51,381 bases of DNA from Candidatus Geothermarchaeota archaeon (GTDB lineage: Archaea > Thermoproteota > Nitrososphaeria > Geothermarchaeales > JDFR-13). Below the pieces are notes generated by a model. It saw only the letters and a list, made by a program, of their open reading frames with translations. It did no database searches and was not told the DNA's origin. Where the stretch lies: the NCBI GenBank assembly GCA_015523545.1, contig WAKB01000001.1, positions 258,159 to 309,539 of the forward strand, in the 5' to 3' direction. The position numbers and the translations under genes were made by a program. Below, in pieces: positions 33,555 to 42,822 of the stretch (position 1 is the first letter of the stretch; every line of letters begins with the position of its first letter).

Positions 33555-35980
33555 AGACTCCTCACCTCCCTAGGCTCCCTACCAGCGTCCAGAGCCTTGA
33601 ACTCCCTATCGACATATCCCGGCAGGAGGTCTTCATAGTGGGGGCTAAAGGGGTTCCCACTATTCCCACCGGGTAGGGCGAAGTACATCTTGACACTCCC
33701 GTCGAGGGGGTAGATAGCCCTCATAGACTGGCTAGCCGATATCCTGTAGGGAGGGTCTCCGAAGCCGTGGCCAGAGACGAACACCGTGAATAGGCCTCCC
33801 TGGCCAGGATAGACCCTATAGTTAAGCCACTGGACGACGTCGCCAAGCGGATGCCTGATCTCATATCTTATTACCTCGCCCCACCTGGGGAGCTCGCCAT
33901 ACTGCTCGAGGAGCCTGTCAACAGCCTCTCTAAGGGCTGACTCGAGTGCCCCCCTCGGGTCTGGGACATAGGCTAGGCCTGAGCCCTCCCCAGCTATATA
34001 CTGCCTGAGAACCATCTCTGTCCACTCGGCGGAGAAGAAGTTTATCGGGATATCCCTTAGCACGTCTCCCCATAGCTTCTTATGAAGGTTTATCAACGTC
34101 AAGACATATATCGGTGCCTCACTCGAGTCGGGATCCATCTCGTGATCCCACTCGAGGAGACTGTTATAGGCAGATCTATATGGTTCTGGGAGCTCCTCAG
34201 GATCCAGTATCTCTCCGAACAGCTGGGTGAATACCTCCGCGGCGAGGGAGACCCTGTCCACCTGGATCCTCATAACATCCTCTATGTCTAGGGGCTTCAG
34301 GCTCTCTATAAGCTGGACTATCCTCTCGTATCTATACCTGTCGGACCAGCTCCATCCCAGGTAGTATGGATAGCTACCCACAACCTTGTTATTGGCAGTA
34401 GCTATGTATCCCTCCTCAGGATTCACCGCATGGGGGATCTCCTCGAACGGTATGTAGCCGGTCCAGAGCCCCTCACCCCTACTAGCGTTGAAGGGTAGGA
34501 AGCCATGGTTAACTATCTCTATCCCCCTAGCCATACCCAGTGAGACCGGCCTCCTCAACGGGTACTTCCCGGCCGGGTAGTACAGGATGTTACCCTCGAC
34601 ATCAGCAGCCACCAGGTTCTGAGGAGCTACGTGGAAGTACCTAGCCGCCTCGATAAGGTCCCATATGCTCCTGGCGAAGTTGTATCTATAGACAGCCACC
34701 AGTTCAAGCGTCACGCCCGAGCCTGTCCAGACCATTGCATATCTAGTCCCACCATGCTCCATTAGGGGGCCCAGCACCGTCATGTTCACGGGATACTCCA
34801 CCACTCTGTAGCCGTCGCCCTCCCTAACCCTGATCTCCTCCACACGCCTCTCCAGGGGGAGCCACTCAGCGTTGAATAGATACTCGTCTCCACGCCACTT
34901 GAAGAAGTAGTAGTCAGTCACGTCCGGCCCCACATTGGTGAAGCCCCACGCCACATACTGGTTCCTACCCAGGAGTATGACCGGGGTTCCAGGGAGGGTG
35001 AAGCCCGTGAGGCTCCACTCATCCCCAATCCTCATCACGACGACGTACCATATCGGGGGTGCAGTCAGGGCCAGGTGTGGGTCATTAGCCACTATGGGCT
35101 TTCCATCGACGGTTAGGCTTCCCGAGACTACCCAGTTGTTAGATCCTATGCCTATGATACCCCTATACATATCCAGCCCGCTGAGAAGCCCAACGACCCC
35201 CGAGACGTTGTAGCTGGGAGTATTTGAGGAGAGGATCTCTCCACCCGTCCCCTCGACATCAAACTTTTCCAGGATGGGTGTGTTGAGCCTCCTTCCAAGG
35301 ATATCCAGGTCTACAAGTATCTCCAGGCCATATCTATCCACCAGGTCGGCAAGGTATAGATCCTCCATGCTCCATGAGAGGGACCAGGCCATGAACTTCC
35401 CGATGGAGAGGCTGTCCACAGGTGTCCAGGGCTCTGGCTCGGCGTCTAGGAGTCTATACTCGGTGGGGAGTAGGCCCCTCGCAAGGGCTAGCTCGATATA
35501 GCTGTTCACACCCTCGGTATAAGCCTCTAGGACTGAGGCCTCCAGCCCATACTCGGGGTTATCCCTGATATACTCCCAGGTCTCCCTACTGGCTATGTGT
35601 AGACCCATCAGGCGGAAACGCTTATCACTCTCGAGTGTGGCCTCCCCCAGGAGCTCGCTTAGCCTCCCCTGTGCAAGCCTCCTCATAAGATCCATCTGGA
35701 ATAGCCTGTCCCTAGCATGTATGAAGCCCAACGCCCTGGCAGCGTCTAGTCTATCCTCTGCATATATCCAGGGGATCCCCAGCTCGTCATAGACGATCTT
35801 AACATCCCCCCTAAGCCCCCTGACCACAGCCCTATCGAGGGTCTCGATGCCTATGAAGCTGGTTAGGGGGCCGTTGAGGGGGTTCATGATCCTCTCCAGG
35901 AGGGGAGACTGTGTCGGGAGTAGGATTATGAGGATGAGTATGACAACCGATAATACCAGTCTAGGCCTCGCCATCCTCAT
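33533..35980 (-). CDS. Penicillin acylase family N-terminal-nucleophile amidase
   Basis: An 815-residue Ntn-hydrolase precursor. After an N-terminal hydrophobic helix (about 8-24) comes the alpha-subunit region (VKIVYDELGIPWIYAEDRLDAARALGFIHARDRLFQMDLMRR). The nucleophile Ser280 lies in GIGSNNWVVSG, where autocleavage would free the beta chain. Later motifs are IVANDPHLALTAPPIWY, VAWGFTNVGPDVTDYY and TANNKVVG. Family members cleave amide-linked acyl groups: penicillin, acyl-homoserine lactones or acyl amino acids. Release of fatty acids from N-acyl amides would feed the neighbouring beta-oxidation electron chain; that is inference. The start is ATG 35980 or 35974; it overlaps the upstream gene by 20 bases. 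Confidence 0.9.
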   Translation of the reverse strand: MRMARPRLVLSVVILILIILLPTQSPLLERIMNPLNGPLTSFIGIETLDRAVVRGLRGDVKIVYDELGIPWIYAEDRLDAARALGFIHARDRLFQMDLMRRLAQGRLSELLGEATLESDKRFRLMGLHIASRETWEYIRDNPEYGLEASVLEAYTEGVNSYIELALARGLLPTEYRLLDAEPEPWTPVDSLSIGKFMAWSLSWSMEDLYLADLVDRYGLEILVDLDILGRRLNTPILEKFDVEGTGGEILSSNTPSYNVSGVVGLLSGLDMYRGIIGIGSNNWVVSGSLTVDGKPIVANDPHLALTAPPIWYVVVMRIGDEWSLTGFTLPGTPVILLGRNQYVAWGFTNVGPDVTDYYFFKWRGDEYLFNAEWLPLERRVEEIRVREGDGYRVVEYPVNMTVLGPLMEHGGTRYAMVWTGSGVTLELVAVYRYNFARSIWDLIEAARYFHVAPQNLVAADVEGNILYYPAGKYPLRRPVSLGMARGIEIVNHGFLPFNASRGEGLWTGYIPFEEIPHAVNPEEGYIATANNKVVGSYPYYLGWSWSDRYRYERIVQLIESLKPLDIEDVMRIQVDRVSLAAEVFTQLFGEILDPEELPEPYRSAYNSLLEWDHEMDPDSSEAPIYVLTLINLHKKLWGDVLRDIPINFFSAEWTEMVLRQYIAGEGSGLAYVPDPRGALESALREAVDRLLEQYGELPRWGEVIRYEIRHPLGDVVQWLNYRVYPGQGGLFTVFVSGHGFGDPPYRISASQSMRAIYPLDGSVKMYFALPGGNSGNPFSPHYEDLLPGYVDREFKALDAGREPREVRSLWLEPSG

Positions 35981-37952
35981 CTACGGCAGCCTCCAGCAGC
36001 TGGGATATGTCGAGCACCTCCACAGAGTCGTTGGCCTCCGCTAGGAACATGGTCCTACAGAATGGGCACGCCGTGCCGATGACCTCCGCACCCGTCTCCC
36101 GGGCCTCCCTCATCCTAAGCCTACTTATACGCTCACCCCTCTTCACCTCGTAGAACATCTGCCCACCCCCTGCTCCACAGCAGAAGCTACGCCTACCACT
36201 CCTAGGCATCTCCCTGAAGTCCCTGGTTACGCTACGTATCACCTCCCTAGGCTCCTCCAAGACACCGTTCCACCGGCCTAGGTAGCAGGGGTCGTGGAAA
36301 GTGATAGGTCTATCCCTCCTCTTAGGCCTGAGCCTACCCTCCCTTACTAGCTGGCTGAGGAGCTGTGTATGGTGGACAACGTCTAGGCTGAGGCCATACC
36401 TCCTATACTCATGCTTGAATACAGTGTAGCCATGGGGACAGTTCACCAGGAGCTTCTTAAACCTGTACTTGGAGAAGCCCTCTATATTCATCCTTACGAT
36501 CTCGACATACATCAGCTCATCCCCGATCCTCTTGGCCGGCTCTCCACAGCAGGTCTCGTCAGGCATGATGGCTACATCCACACCAGCCTTCCTAAGGAGG
36601 CTCAGCAGGCTCTTAGCTATCTCCCTATTAGCAGGTTCATACACGGTTTGGCAGCCGACCCAGAACAGGTATTCATACTCCCCACCCTCCTCCGCAATGG
36701 GGACGCCGGTCTCCCTACTCAGCTCCTCTATAACCTTCATCCTCTCCATCGGGTCGTAGCCCATGGGGTTCCCATACCTCATCAGGTTATACGAGACGTT
36801 TAGGGCGTCTTCAGGGACCTCCTCACCCTTGGAGACAAGTCCCCGTCTAATATCGATGATCGTCTCCACGTGATGTATAAGCATGGGACAGGCGTCTACA
36901 CAGGCGCCACAGGTTACGCAGGACCAGAGTATATCCGGCTCGATCTTATCGGGGACGAGCTCGCCGTCATACCCCTCCCTAGCCAAGTCTCTAAGGGCGA
37001 GGATGAGGTGCATCGGGCTGAGAGGCTTCCCACTAGCCGTTGCTGGGCATACATCGGTACACCTCGAACACTCTATACAGGCGTCGAGATCCATCCTCTC
37101 CTTCCAGTTAAGGTCGGAGATGGTCAGTACACCTATATACCCCTTCTCCTCAGCCTCGGCCTCGGGATCCTCGGGTCCAGGTATCTCCGCCGGATGCCTC
37201 TCACGGGCATAGGCATAGTTGAATATCCCGCCGAAGACGATGTGACCCAGCTTGGTATAGGGTATAAGCGCTACTGATAGCTGGGCCAGAACCATGTGGA
37301 ATACCCATAGCCCCCTATAGAGACCCACCAAGTCCAGGCCCAGGCCCTCCAGCGAGGAGGCTAGGGCCACCCCTATAAAGTCGTAGAGCCCTATCCACCC
37401 CATCCTATAGCTCAGCGTAGCTATAGAGTCGAGGAGGAAACCAGTGAAGAGTATGACCAGGAGGGTTATCAGGAGGAGGTAGTCTGAGGGCCTGTCAGGC
37501 AGGTATGGACTCTTAAACCCACCCCTACGTAGCAGGAGACCTATAAGACCTATTATCGCTATGAGGCCCCCGATATTCATGAAGAACTTGAAGACCAGGT
37601 ATGTATCCCCCACGAGGAACCTCGTTCCGAAGAATCGGAGGGTGACGTCATATTCCAAGGCCCTAAGGACGGTCCCTATAAAGAGTATTATGAAGCCGTA
37701 GAATACCAGGACGTGCATCCCACCCGTGCTGGGTTTACGTACAACCCTCCTCTGAAGGAGGCCATACACAACTATGTTTCTAAGGGCCCGTCCAGGACTG
37801 GGGAGCGGGGGTGGGAAGGAGCCGAACCAGGAGACCATCCTCCTATACAGGCCGTATAGGAATATCGCGGCGCTTATAACAAGGGTGATGTATACCAGGG
37901 CCTCGATATCCTCGACGAATAGGAAGTGCTCGATACCGGGCTCCTCAACCAT
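35961..37952 (-). CDS. HdrE-HdrD-like EtfAB:quinone oxidoreductase (cytochrome b / ferredoxin / CCG fusion)
   Basis: A 663-residue membrane redox protein. Residues 1-245 form a NarI/HdrE-like cytochrome b with about six helices and candidate heme histidines (GGMHVLVFYG near 79, LWVFHMVLAQ near 219). Two 4Fe-4S sites follow: CIECSRCTDVCP (Cys292, 295, 298, 302) and CVTCGACVDACP (Cys345, 348, 351, 355). Two CCG domains end it (GCQ...CCGEP and HDPCYLGRW...FCCGAGGGQ). This is the architecture of the membrane EtfAB:quinone oxidoreductase (DUF224/EMO type). It lies just downstream of etfB-etfA (42 bases), which supports that role: electrons from acyl-CoA dehydrogenase to quinone. Confidence 0.9.
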   Translation of the reverse strand: MVEEPGIEHFLFVEDIEALVYITLVISAAIFLYGLYRRMVSWFGSFPPPLPSPGRALRNIVVYGLLQRRVVRKPSTGGMHVLVFYGFIILFIGTVLRALEYDVTLRFFGTRFLVGDTYLVFKFFMNIGGLIAIIGLIGLLLRRGGFKSPYLPDRPSDYLLLITLLVILFTGFLLDSIATLSYRMGWIGLYDFIGVALASSLEGLGLDLVGLYRGLWVFHMVLAQLSVALIPYTKLGHIVFGGIFNYAYARERHPAEIPGPEDPEAEAEEKGYIGVLTISDLNWKERMDLDACIECSRCTDVCPATASGKPLSPMHLILALRDLAREGYDGELVPDKIEPDILWSCVTCGACVDACPMLIHHVETIIDIRRGLVSKGEEVPEDALNVSYNLMRYGNPMGYDPMERMKVIEELSRETGVPIAEEGGEYEYLFWVGCQTVYEPANREIAKSLLSLLRKAGVDVAIMPDETCCGEPAKRIGDELMYVEIVRMNIEGFSKYRFKKLLVNCPHGYTVFKHEYRRYGLSLDVVHHTQLLSQLVREGRLRPKRRDRPITFHDPCYLGRWNGVLEEPREVIRSVTRDFREMPRSGRRSFCCGAGGGQMFYEVKRGERISRLRMREARETGAEVIGTACPFCRTMFLAEANDSVEVLDISQLLEAAVDEDGEA

Positions 37953-37993
37953 TATAGGAATGAATTAGCCGGGTGATAGTATAAAGGGGTGGT

Positions 37994-38869
37994 TTAAACC
38001 CCCCTAAGCTCCCTAACCTTCCGGGTGAGGATCGGCAGTATCTGGTAGAGGTCGCCGACTATCCCATAGTCGGCATACTCGAAGATCGGGGCATTCTTAT
38101 CCTTGTTGATCGCCACTATGACCTTTACATCGTTAGCAGCCATTATGTGCTGTGGAGCCCCTGAGATACCAACCGCTATATATAGCTTACCCCTAAGCTT
38201 CTTACCACTGATCCCGATCCACCTATCCTCATCCAGCCACTTATAGTCAGCAGCTATTGGGCGTGAGCAGCCCACCTCTCCACCGAGAGCCTCGGCCAGC
38301 TCAAAGGCCAGCTTCAAATCATCCTTCTCCTTGAAGCCCCTACCCACACCCACCACAATCTCTGCAGACTCGATATCCACACCAGTCCTACTCTTCTCAC
38401 TCCTATCAACGACCACGGTAGAGGGCTTCTCACCCAGCTCCATAACCTCTGGCGGGCCTAGGGAGAGCTGGCCACTAAACTTGCCAGGAGCTATGGTAAG
38501 GGCAGCTGGAGGGGATAGGCTATACTTGGCAGTCCCCCTGCCTGAGAGTATGTTCCTCGTAACCGTCATACCCTCTAACCCGACCACCTCTGTAACGATA
38601 GGCATATCCCTAGCCCCAGCCAGGTAGGCTACTGCCTCCAAGACCTTCCTAGTATGTATACCCACCACCAAATCGGGCTCCCCAACCTCACCCAAGATCC
38701 TGGCCAGTAGATCGCCATATACATCACCCACCCTATATATCTTTGAGAAGTTTCCACCTGGCGTGTCACTGGTTACCAGTATCGCCTCCTCAACACCATC
38801 TAGCCTGGATATGAAGCCCTCTAGGTCGCCATAATACTTCCCACTATTGGAGACGGCCAAAACCCTCAT
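37994..38869 (-). CDS. etfA: Electron transfer flavoprotein, alpha subunit
   Basis: A 291-residue ETF alpha subunit. The N-terminal domain includes DLVVGIHTRKVLEAVAYLAGARDMPIVTEV, and the C-terminal FAD domain has VVGVGRGFKEKDDLKLAFELAEALGGEVGCSRPIAAD, YIAVGISGAPQHIMA and VIVAINKDKNAPIFEYADYGIVGDL, the standard FAD-binding signature. It overlaps etfB by 4 bases (ATGA). It carries electrons from acyl-CoA dehydrogenase. Confidence 0.96.
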   Translation of the reverse strand: MRVLAVSNSGKYYGDLEGFISRLDGVEEAILVTSDTPGGNFSKIYRVGDVYGDLLARILGEVGEPDLVVGIHTRKVLEAVAYLAGARDMPIVTEVVGLEGMTVTRNILSGRGTAKYSLSPPAALTIAPGKFSGQLSLGPPEVMELGEKPSTVVVDRSEKSRTGVDIESAEIVVGVGRGFKEKDDLKLAFELAEALGGEVGCSRPIAADYKWLDEDRWIGISGKKLRGKLYIAVGISGAPQHIMAANDVKVIVAINKDKNAPIFEYADYGIVGDLYQILPILTRKVRELRGV

Positions 38870-39657
38870 CTCTTCAACACCCCCTCCTCAACGAGGTATG
38901 AGACAAGCTTATCGACAAGCTCCTCAGGAGAGCCATCCTCGAGGACAACCCTCTTCCTCTTCACAGTCACGAGTCGATAGTCGCTATACTTGGGGAGCAT
39001 CGGGCTCAGACCCAGCTCCGATAGAGACGTCTTGACGAGCGGCTTTCTAAAAGCCTTCCTAATCTGTAGGAGCGTGGGGAGCCTAGGGCTATTTATCTCA
39101 CCGGTCACGCTGACGACTGCTGGGAGGCTGGCCCTAACAGTCTCTATATAGTCCTCCACATCCCTCTCCACCACTATGCCGCCGTTGGAGACCTTCAACG
39201 ACCTTGCGAAGGTGACTACCGTGTAGCCCAGCGTAGCCGCCAGGTATGGAGCTATCGATGAGGAGGTCATATCAGTCGAGGCCTCACCCGTCAAGACTAG
39301 GCTGGGCGAGCCATACTTCTTAATCAGGCTGGCAAGGACCTTAGCTGTAAACCTAGGCTCACTACCTGATACCGTGGGGTCTACAACCACGTAGGCCTCG
39401 TCACCACCGAGAGCCAAGGCCTCCCTAATAACGTTCTCAAAGTCCTTCTCCTTCCTATCGGCCGGCCACCAAGTGAGGAAGGAGTATATGATTACACGTC
39501 CACCAGTAGAGTCAGCTATCCTCCTAGCCTCATAGACGGCGTTCCTATCATACTCGCTGATAACCAGCGGTATATTCTCAACGGCAACTGTCCCGTCGGG
39601 ATTACTCCTCAAAACGTTTAGGTCGAGGGCCGCCTTCACAGCAACCCCTACATCCAT
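38866..39657 (-). CDS. etfB: Electron transfer flavoprotein, beta subunit
   Basis: A 263-residue ETF beta subunit: VAVKAALDLNVLRSNPDGTV, ISEYDRNAVYEARRI, the TGEASTDMTSSSIAPYLAATLGYTVVTFA nucleotide-binding stretch, and VVSVTGEINSPRLPTLLQIRKAFRKPL, all expected of this family. It is the first gene of the etf-EMO transcript. GGTGAATAGCC just before the ATG acts as ribosome binding site. Whether it forms a bifurcating or simple ETF cannot be judged with certainty; the quinone-oxidoreductase neighbour favours simple transfer. Confidence 0.95.
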   Translation of the reverse strand: MDVGVAVKAALDLNVLRSNPDGTVAVENIPLVISEYDRNAVYEARRIADSTGGRVIIYSFLTWWPADRKEKDFENVIREALALGGDEAYVVVDPTVSGSEPRFTAKVLASLIKKYGSPSLVLTGEASTDMTSSSIAPYLAATLGYTVVTFARSLKVSNGGIVVERDVEDYIETVRASLPAVVSVTGEINSPRLPTLLQIRKAFRKPLVKTSLSELGLSPMLPKYSDYRLVTVKRKRVVLEDGSPEELVDKLVSYLVEEGVLKR

Positions 39658-39724
39658 GGCTATTCACCGGTCAAGCCGAATTATACCCCCAGCCACGACT
39701 TAAATAGTTGGTATAGACCCTACA
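39658..39724 (-). promoter_or_regulatory. Promoter of the etfB-etfA operon
   Basis: On the minus strand CTATTTAAGTC (about 39698-39708) is a good TATA box, about 45 bases before ATG 39657, with GGTGA close to the start. GGGGGTATAATTCGG lies between. The upstream end touches the stop of the aminotransferase gene. Confidence 0.45.
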
Positions 39725-40816
39725 CTACCCAGAGAAAAATTCCTTGATAGCCTCCACCACAGGGTAGACAAACCTCATCTGGGCTGTATAGCCCATATGC
39801 CCGATCCTAATAGCCCTTATCCCAGCGAACAACGCGGTGGAGATCATATATCCATACCTCTCCAGGACATACTTCTCCACCTCAGCAGGGTCGGGCTCAG
39901 ACAGGAAGACCGAGACCGTGGGCGACCTAGCCCCCACAACGGGCAGCGGCTCAAGACCATCCACCCTGGAGAGCTCCCGGTATACATAGTCCGATATTCT
40001 CCTATGCCTCTCCTCAACCTTGTCCAGCCCCTCCCCAAGCACAATCTCCGCAGCTGTTATGAAGCCCAGTATAGCGTTGGTCGGGATAGTGGTAGGGTAT
40101 GGGTGGAAAGGCCACTTCTCACGGTACTCTATCCAGGTCTTAAGGTCGTTGGAGAATCCTCTATACCCACTCCTAGAGACAATCCTATCCACGGCCTTCT
40201 GGCTGAGATAGATAGGTGTGACGCCCATCACCGAGCCGAGAGCCTTACTGGAATACCCTATACAGACATCTATCCCAAGCCTGTCCACCCCGATCTCCAT
40301 AGCCCCGTAGCTGGAGACGGAGTCAACGATGTATAGCGTCTCCTCAGGCAACACCTCAGAGATCCCCTCGAGATCCTCGAGGACACCTGTAGACGTCTCG
40401 CTATGGACCACTATGACTGCATCGAAATCGGCGCTCCTAAGCAGGGTCGAGACCTCCTCTAGGTCTACACGCATACCCGGCTTCTCAGGCACCACGTGAT
40501 GGGCCTCGTAGCCATATATCAATGCAATCTCCTTAAACCTACGGACGAAGAACCCATCGTTTATGAGGAGCACCCTCTTACCAGCCAGACTGTTTAGAAC
40601 CGCCTCCATCGAGGCCGAGGCCGAACCGTAGAATGGGATGACCACACCCTCCCCTCCGAATAGTTTGGAGGCGTACTCCAGGAACTGGTTATATATCTCG
40701 AGCCACTGCTCACCATAATGTTTGAACAGCCTAGCGGAGGAGGCTTGTAGAGCCTCGGGATACGGCTCAGACGGCCCCGGAGTCATCTGGATAGGATGTC
40801 GCCAGTGCCGTATCAT
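39725..40816 (-). CDS. Class V aminotransferase (alanine-glyoxylate / serine-pyruvate type)
   Basis: A 363-residue PLP enzyme. The N-terminal TPGPSEPYPEALQ, YGSASASMEAVLNSL, VVHSETSTGVLEDLEGI, DSVSSYGAMEIGVD and GYSSKALGSVMGVTPIYLS (Schiff-base Lys191) are the serine-pyruvate/alanine-glyoxylate aminotransferase signature. The C-terminal RIGHMGYTA helps bind the carboxylate. It probably converts glyoxylate to glycine or serine to hydroxypyruvate. Start ATG 40816 follows a TATATCC stretch; the mRNA may be leaderless. Confidence 0.93.
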   Translation of the reverse strand: MIRHWRHPIQMTPGPSEPYPEALQASSARLFKHYGEQWLEIYNQFLEYASKLFGGEGVVIPFYGSASASMEAVLNSLAGKRVLLINDGFFVRRFKEIALIYGYEAHHVVPEKPGMRVDLEEVSTLLRSADFDAVIVVHSETSTGVLEDLEGISEVLPEETLYIVDSVSSYGAMEIGVDRLGIDVCIGYSSKALGSVMGVTPIYLSQKAVDRIVSRSGYRGFSNDLKTWIEYREKWPFHPYPTTIPTNAILGFITAAEIVLGEGLDKVEERHRRISDYVYRELSRVDGLEPLPVVGARSPTVSVFLSEPDPAEVEKYVLERYGYMISTALFAGIRAIRIGHMGYTAQMRFVYPVVEAIKEFFSG

Positions 40817-40847
40817 GGATATAGTGTAACGGGCGAAGCCTAATAAC

Positions 40848-41171
40848 TCAGTCTACACTAATCTTGGGGACGGCCTCTCTAGAGATATAGGCTGCTACAC
40901 GGCCATCAACTAGTATGTATAGCCCCTCACCCATAGAGCCTGAGGACTCTTCAGGAGGACTACCCACCACCAATAGACAGTCATCACCACACTCCTCCTC
41001 AACCCTGAAGGCCTCCCTAACAGCTTTTACAACGCTCTTAGGCAGGCCATCCTTGACAACTGCTCTCCTTGGGCCACTCCTCCAGCCAATGAGTAGACGG
41101 GTCCACTCGATCAAATTCCTATCCAGGTCTTTAAGTACGAGTACCCATCTCTCCAACAGGGACACCCACAT
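40848..41171 (-). CDS. Hypothetical protein, small and acidic
   Basis: A 107-residue protein of unrecognised family. It shows a KDGLPKSVVKAVREAFRVEEECGDDCLLVVG stretch with two cysteines (CGDDC) and a C-terminal YILVDGRVAAYISREAVPKISV strand-rich part. No signal peptide or membrane segment. Its start is 33 bases from the divergent aldo/keto reductase start, so they share a promoter region. The open frame, normal codon use and position argue that it is real. Confidence 0.55.
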   Translation of the reverse strand: MWVSLLERWVLVLKDLDRNLIEWTRLLIGWRSGPRRAVVKDGLPKSVVKAVREAFRVEEECGDDCLLVVGSPPEESSGSMGEGLYILVDGRVAAYISREAVPKISVD

Positions 41172-41204
41172 TTACAGGTATGGAGCGGGAATATTATTGA
41201 TGGT

Positions 41205-42044
41205 ATGAGGGATAAGAAGGAGATCGGTAGGACAGGGGAGAAGGTATCATCCATAGGGCTAGGCACATGGAACATCATAAACTACGACGCGGCCATGGAT
41301 GCATTCCTATACGCCTATGAGAGGGGGATAGACAATATAGACACGGCCGAGATGTATGGAGACGGAAGGGCCGAGGAATTTGTAGGCGAGTTCCTACGCA
41401 GGGTTGGGAGGGACAACATATTCGTGACCACCAAGATAATGCCCCAGAACCTGGTGTCTAGGGATAGAGCAATAGCCTCGGCTGAGAAGAGCCTTAGACG
41501 CCTAGGTATAGACACTGTCGACCTAATACTCCTACACTGGTCAGAGCCACACCTAAGCCTAGAGTCCCAGATAAAGAATCTCGAGAGGCTCGCCGAGAAG
41601 GGATATACACGCTACATAGGCGTGAGCAACCTAGGCGTAGAGGAGCTAGGGATAGCGCAGGAAGCCACCTCCAGACACGAGATCGTCGTTGACCAGGTCA
41701 GGTACAGCGTCTACGACAGGAGGGTCGAGAGGAGACTTATCCCCTACACCATAGAGAGAGGGATAACTATACAGGCATACTCACCCATAGAGAGGGGGGC
41801 CATAATAGGCGACCCAGTCCTCAGGAGGATAGGGGAGAAATATGGAAAGACCGAGGTCGAGGTAGCACTAAACTACCTCATAACAAACCCCAATGTAGTG
41901 GCTATACCGAAGACGGAGAAGAAGGAGAGGATAGACCTCTTCGTAGGGGCTATGGGCTGGAGACTGGCTAGGGAGGATATAGAGGAGATTAGGCGGAGGG
42001 TAGAGTCTAGATACTCGATAGAGGATCTAGAGGGGGAGAGCTAG
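41205..42044 (+). CDS. Aldo/keto reductase
   Basis: A 279-residue AKR superfamily enzyme with the tetrad Asp/Tyr in IDTAEMYGDGRAEEFVG, Lys in VTTKIMP and His in LILLHWSEP. The barrel continues with YTRYIGVSNLGVEEL, QAYSPIERGAI, and the cofactor loop VVAIPKTEKKERIDLFVGAMGWRLAREDI. It shares GAMGWxLAxED with the AKR at 24953, so the two are paralogous. Leader very short; an AATATTATT element lies about 15 bases before ATG. Confidence 0.9.
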   Translation: MRDKKEIGRTGEKVSSIGLGTWNIINYDAAMDAFLYAYERGIDNIDTAEMYGDGRAEEFVGEFLRRVGRDNIFVTTKIMPQNLVSRDRAIASAEKSLRRLGIDTVDLILLHWSEPHLSLESQIKNLERLAEKGYTRYIGVSNLGVEELGIAQEATSRHEIVVDQVRYSVYDRRVERRLIPYTIERGITIQAYSPIERGAIIGDPVLRRIGEKYGKTEVEVALNYLITNPNVVAIPKTEKKERIDLFVGAMGWRLAREDIEEIRRRVESRYSIEDLEGES

Positions 42045-42118
42045 GTCTAGAAAATATATATTGTCTAGCCCCAATGTTTATACCATTAATACATCTAAAG
42101 CATTAAGTGGTGGTGGCC
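42045..42118 (+). promoter_or_regulatory. Promoter of the dsrE2-tusA genes
   Basis: GTTTATACC at about 42075-42083 is a TATA box about 40 bases before ATG 42119, and GTGGTGGTGGCC gives the ribosome binding site. A direct repeat GTCTAG (about 42046 and 42064) sits further upstream and might bind a regulator. Confidence 0.45.
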
Positions 42119-42526
42119 ATGACGAAGCTATCCATCATAATGTTCTCCGGAACCCCCGACAAGCTGATGCCTGTCGGCGTATTAGCATCCACCGCTGCCG
42201 CACTGGGCTATGAGGTAGAGATCTTCGCCACATTCTGGGGCCTAATGGCCCTTAAGAAGGACGCCCCACAGATACCAGTATCTCAGGACTACGGCCCCAT
42301 GGGAGAGATGCTTATGAAGATCATGGAGGAGAAGAAGATGCCTAGCTGGCTAGACCTGCTACGCCAGGCAAAGGAGATGGGCAACGTCAAGATATATGCA
42401 TGCGCACAGACCTTCGACCTACTAGGCCTTAAGAAGGAGGAGCTAGTAGACGTGGTCGACGATGTCATAGGGGCTATGGAGTACCTCGAGAGGAGTAAGG
42501 ACGCCGACATAACACTATTCATATAG
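42119..42526 (+). CDS. DsrE2-like sulfur-carrier protein
   Basis: A 135-residue protein of the DsrE/DsrF/DrsH-like family: LSIIMFSGTPDKLMPVGVLASTAAALGYEVEIFATFWGLMAL, then the conserved Cys95 in VKIYACAQTFDLLGL, the position used for persulfide transfer in DsrE2. GTG 42107 is possible, but ATG 42119 directly follows the GGTGGTGG ribosome binding site. It lies 31 bases before tusA, matching the known DsrE-TusA sulfur-relay pairing. Confidence 0.87.
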   Translation: MTKLSIIMFSGTPDKLMPVGVLASTAAALGYEVEIFATFWGLMALKKDAPQIPVSQDYGPMGEMLMKIMEEKKMPSWLDLLRQAKEMGNVKIYACAQTFDLLGLKKEELVDVVDDVIGAMEYLERSKDADITLFI

Positions 42527-42557
42527 CTATATAGACATTTAGATGGAGGTGGTTAGG

Positions 42558-42797
42558 ATGTCCGAGGTCAAGCCCGATATAGTGGTCGACGCTAGGGGGA
42601 GCTACTGCCCAGGCCCCCTGATGGAGCTGATAAAGACCATTAAGAAGGCGGAGGTAGGCCAGGTAATAGCCGTCTACTCAAGCGACTCGGGGAGTAAGAA
42701 GGATATCCCCCTATGGGTGGAGAAGGCCGGCCACGAGCTGATAGCCGTCATAGATAGAGATGGATACACAGAGTTCCTAGTAAGGAAGAAGAAGTAG
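42558..42797 (+). CDS. tusA: TusA/SirA-like sulfurtransferase
   Basis: A 79-residue TusA family protein: [55 protein letters not shown]. Cys17 in the CPGP motif takes a persulfide. GGAGGTGGTTAGG lies just before ATG 42558; the in-frame ATG 42543 overlaps this site and is rejected. With DsrE2 it passes sulfane sulfur between enzymes. Confidence 0.92.
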   Translation: MSEVKPDIVVDARGSYCPGPLMELIKTIKKAEVGQVIAVYSSDSGSKKDIPLWVEKAGHELIAVIDRDGYTEFLVRKKK

Positions 42798-42822
42798 ATA
42801 TAAAAATAGGGGGGTATCCCCC

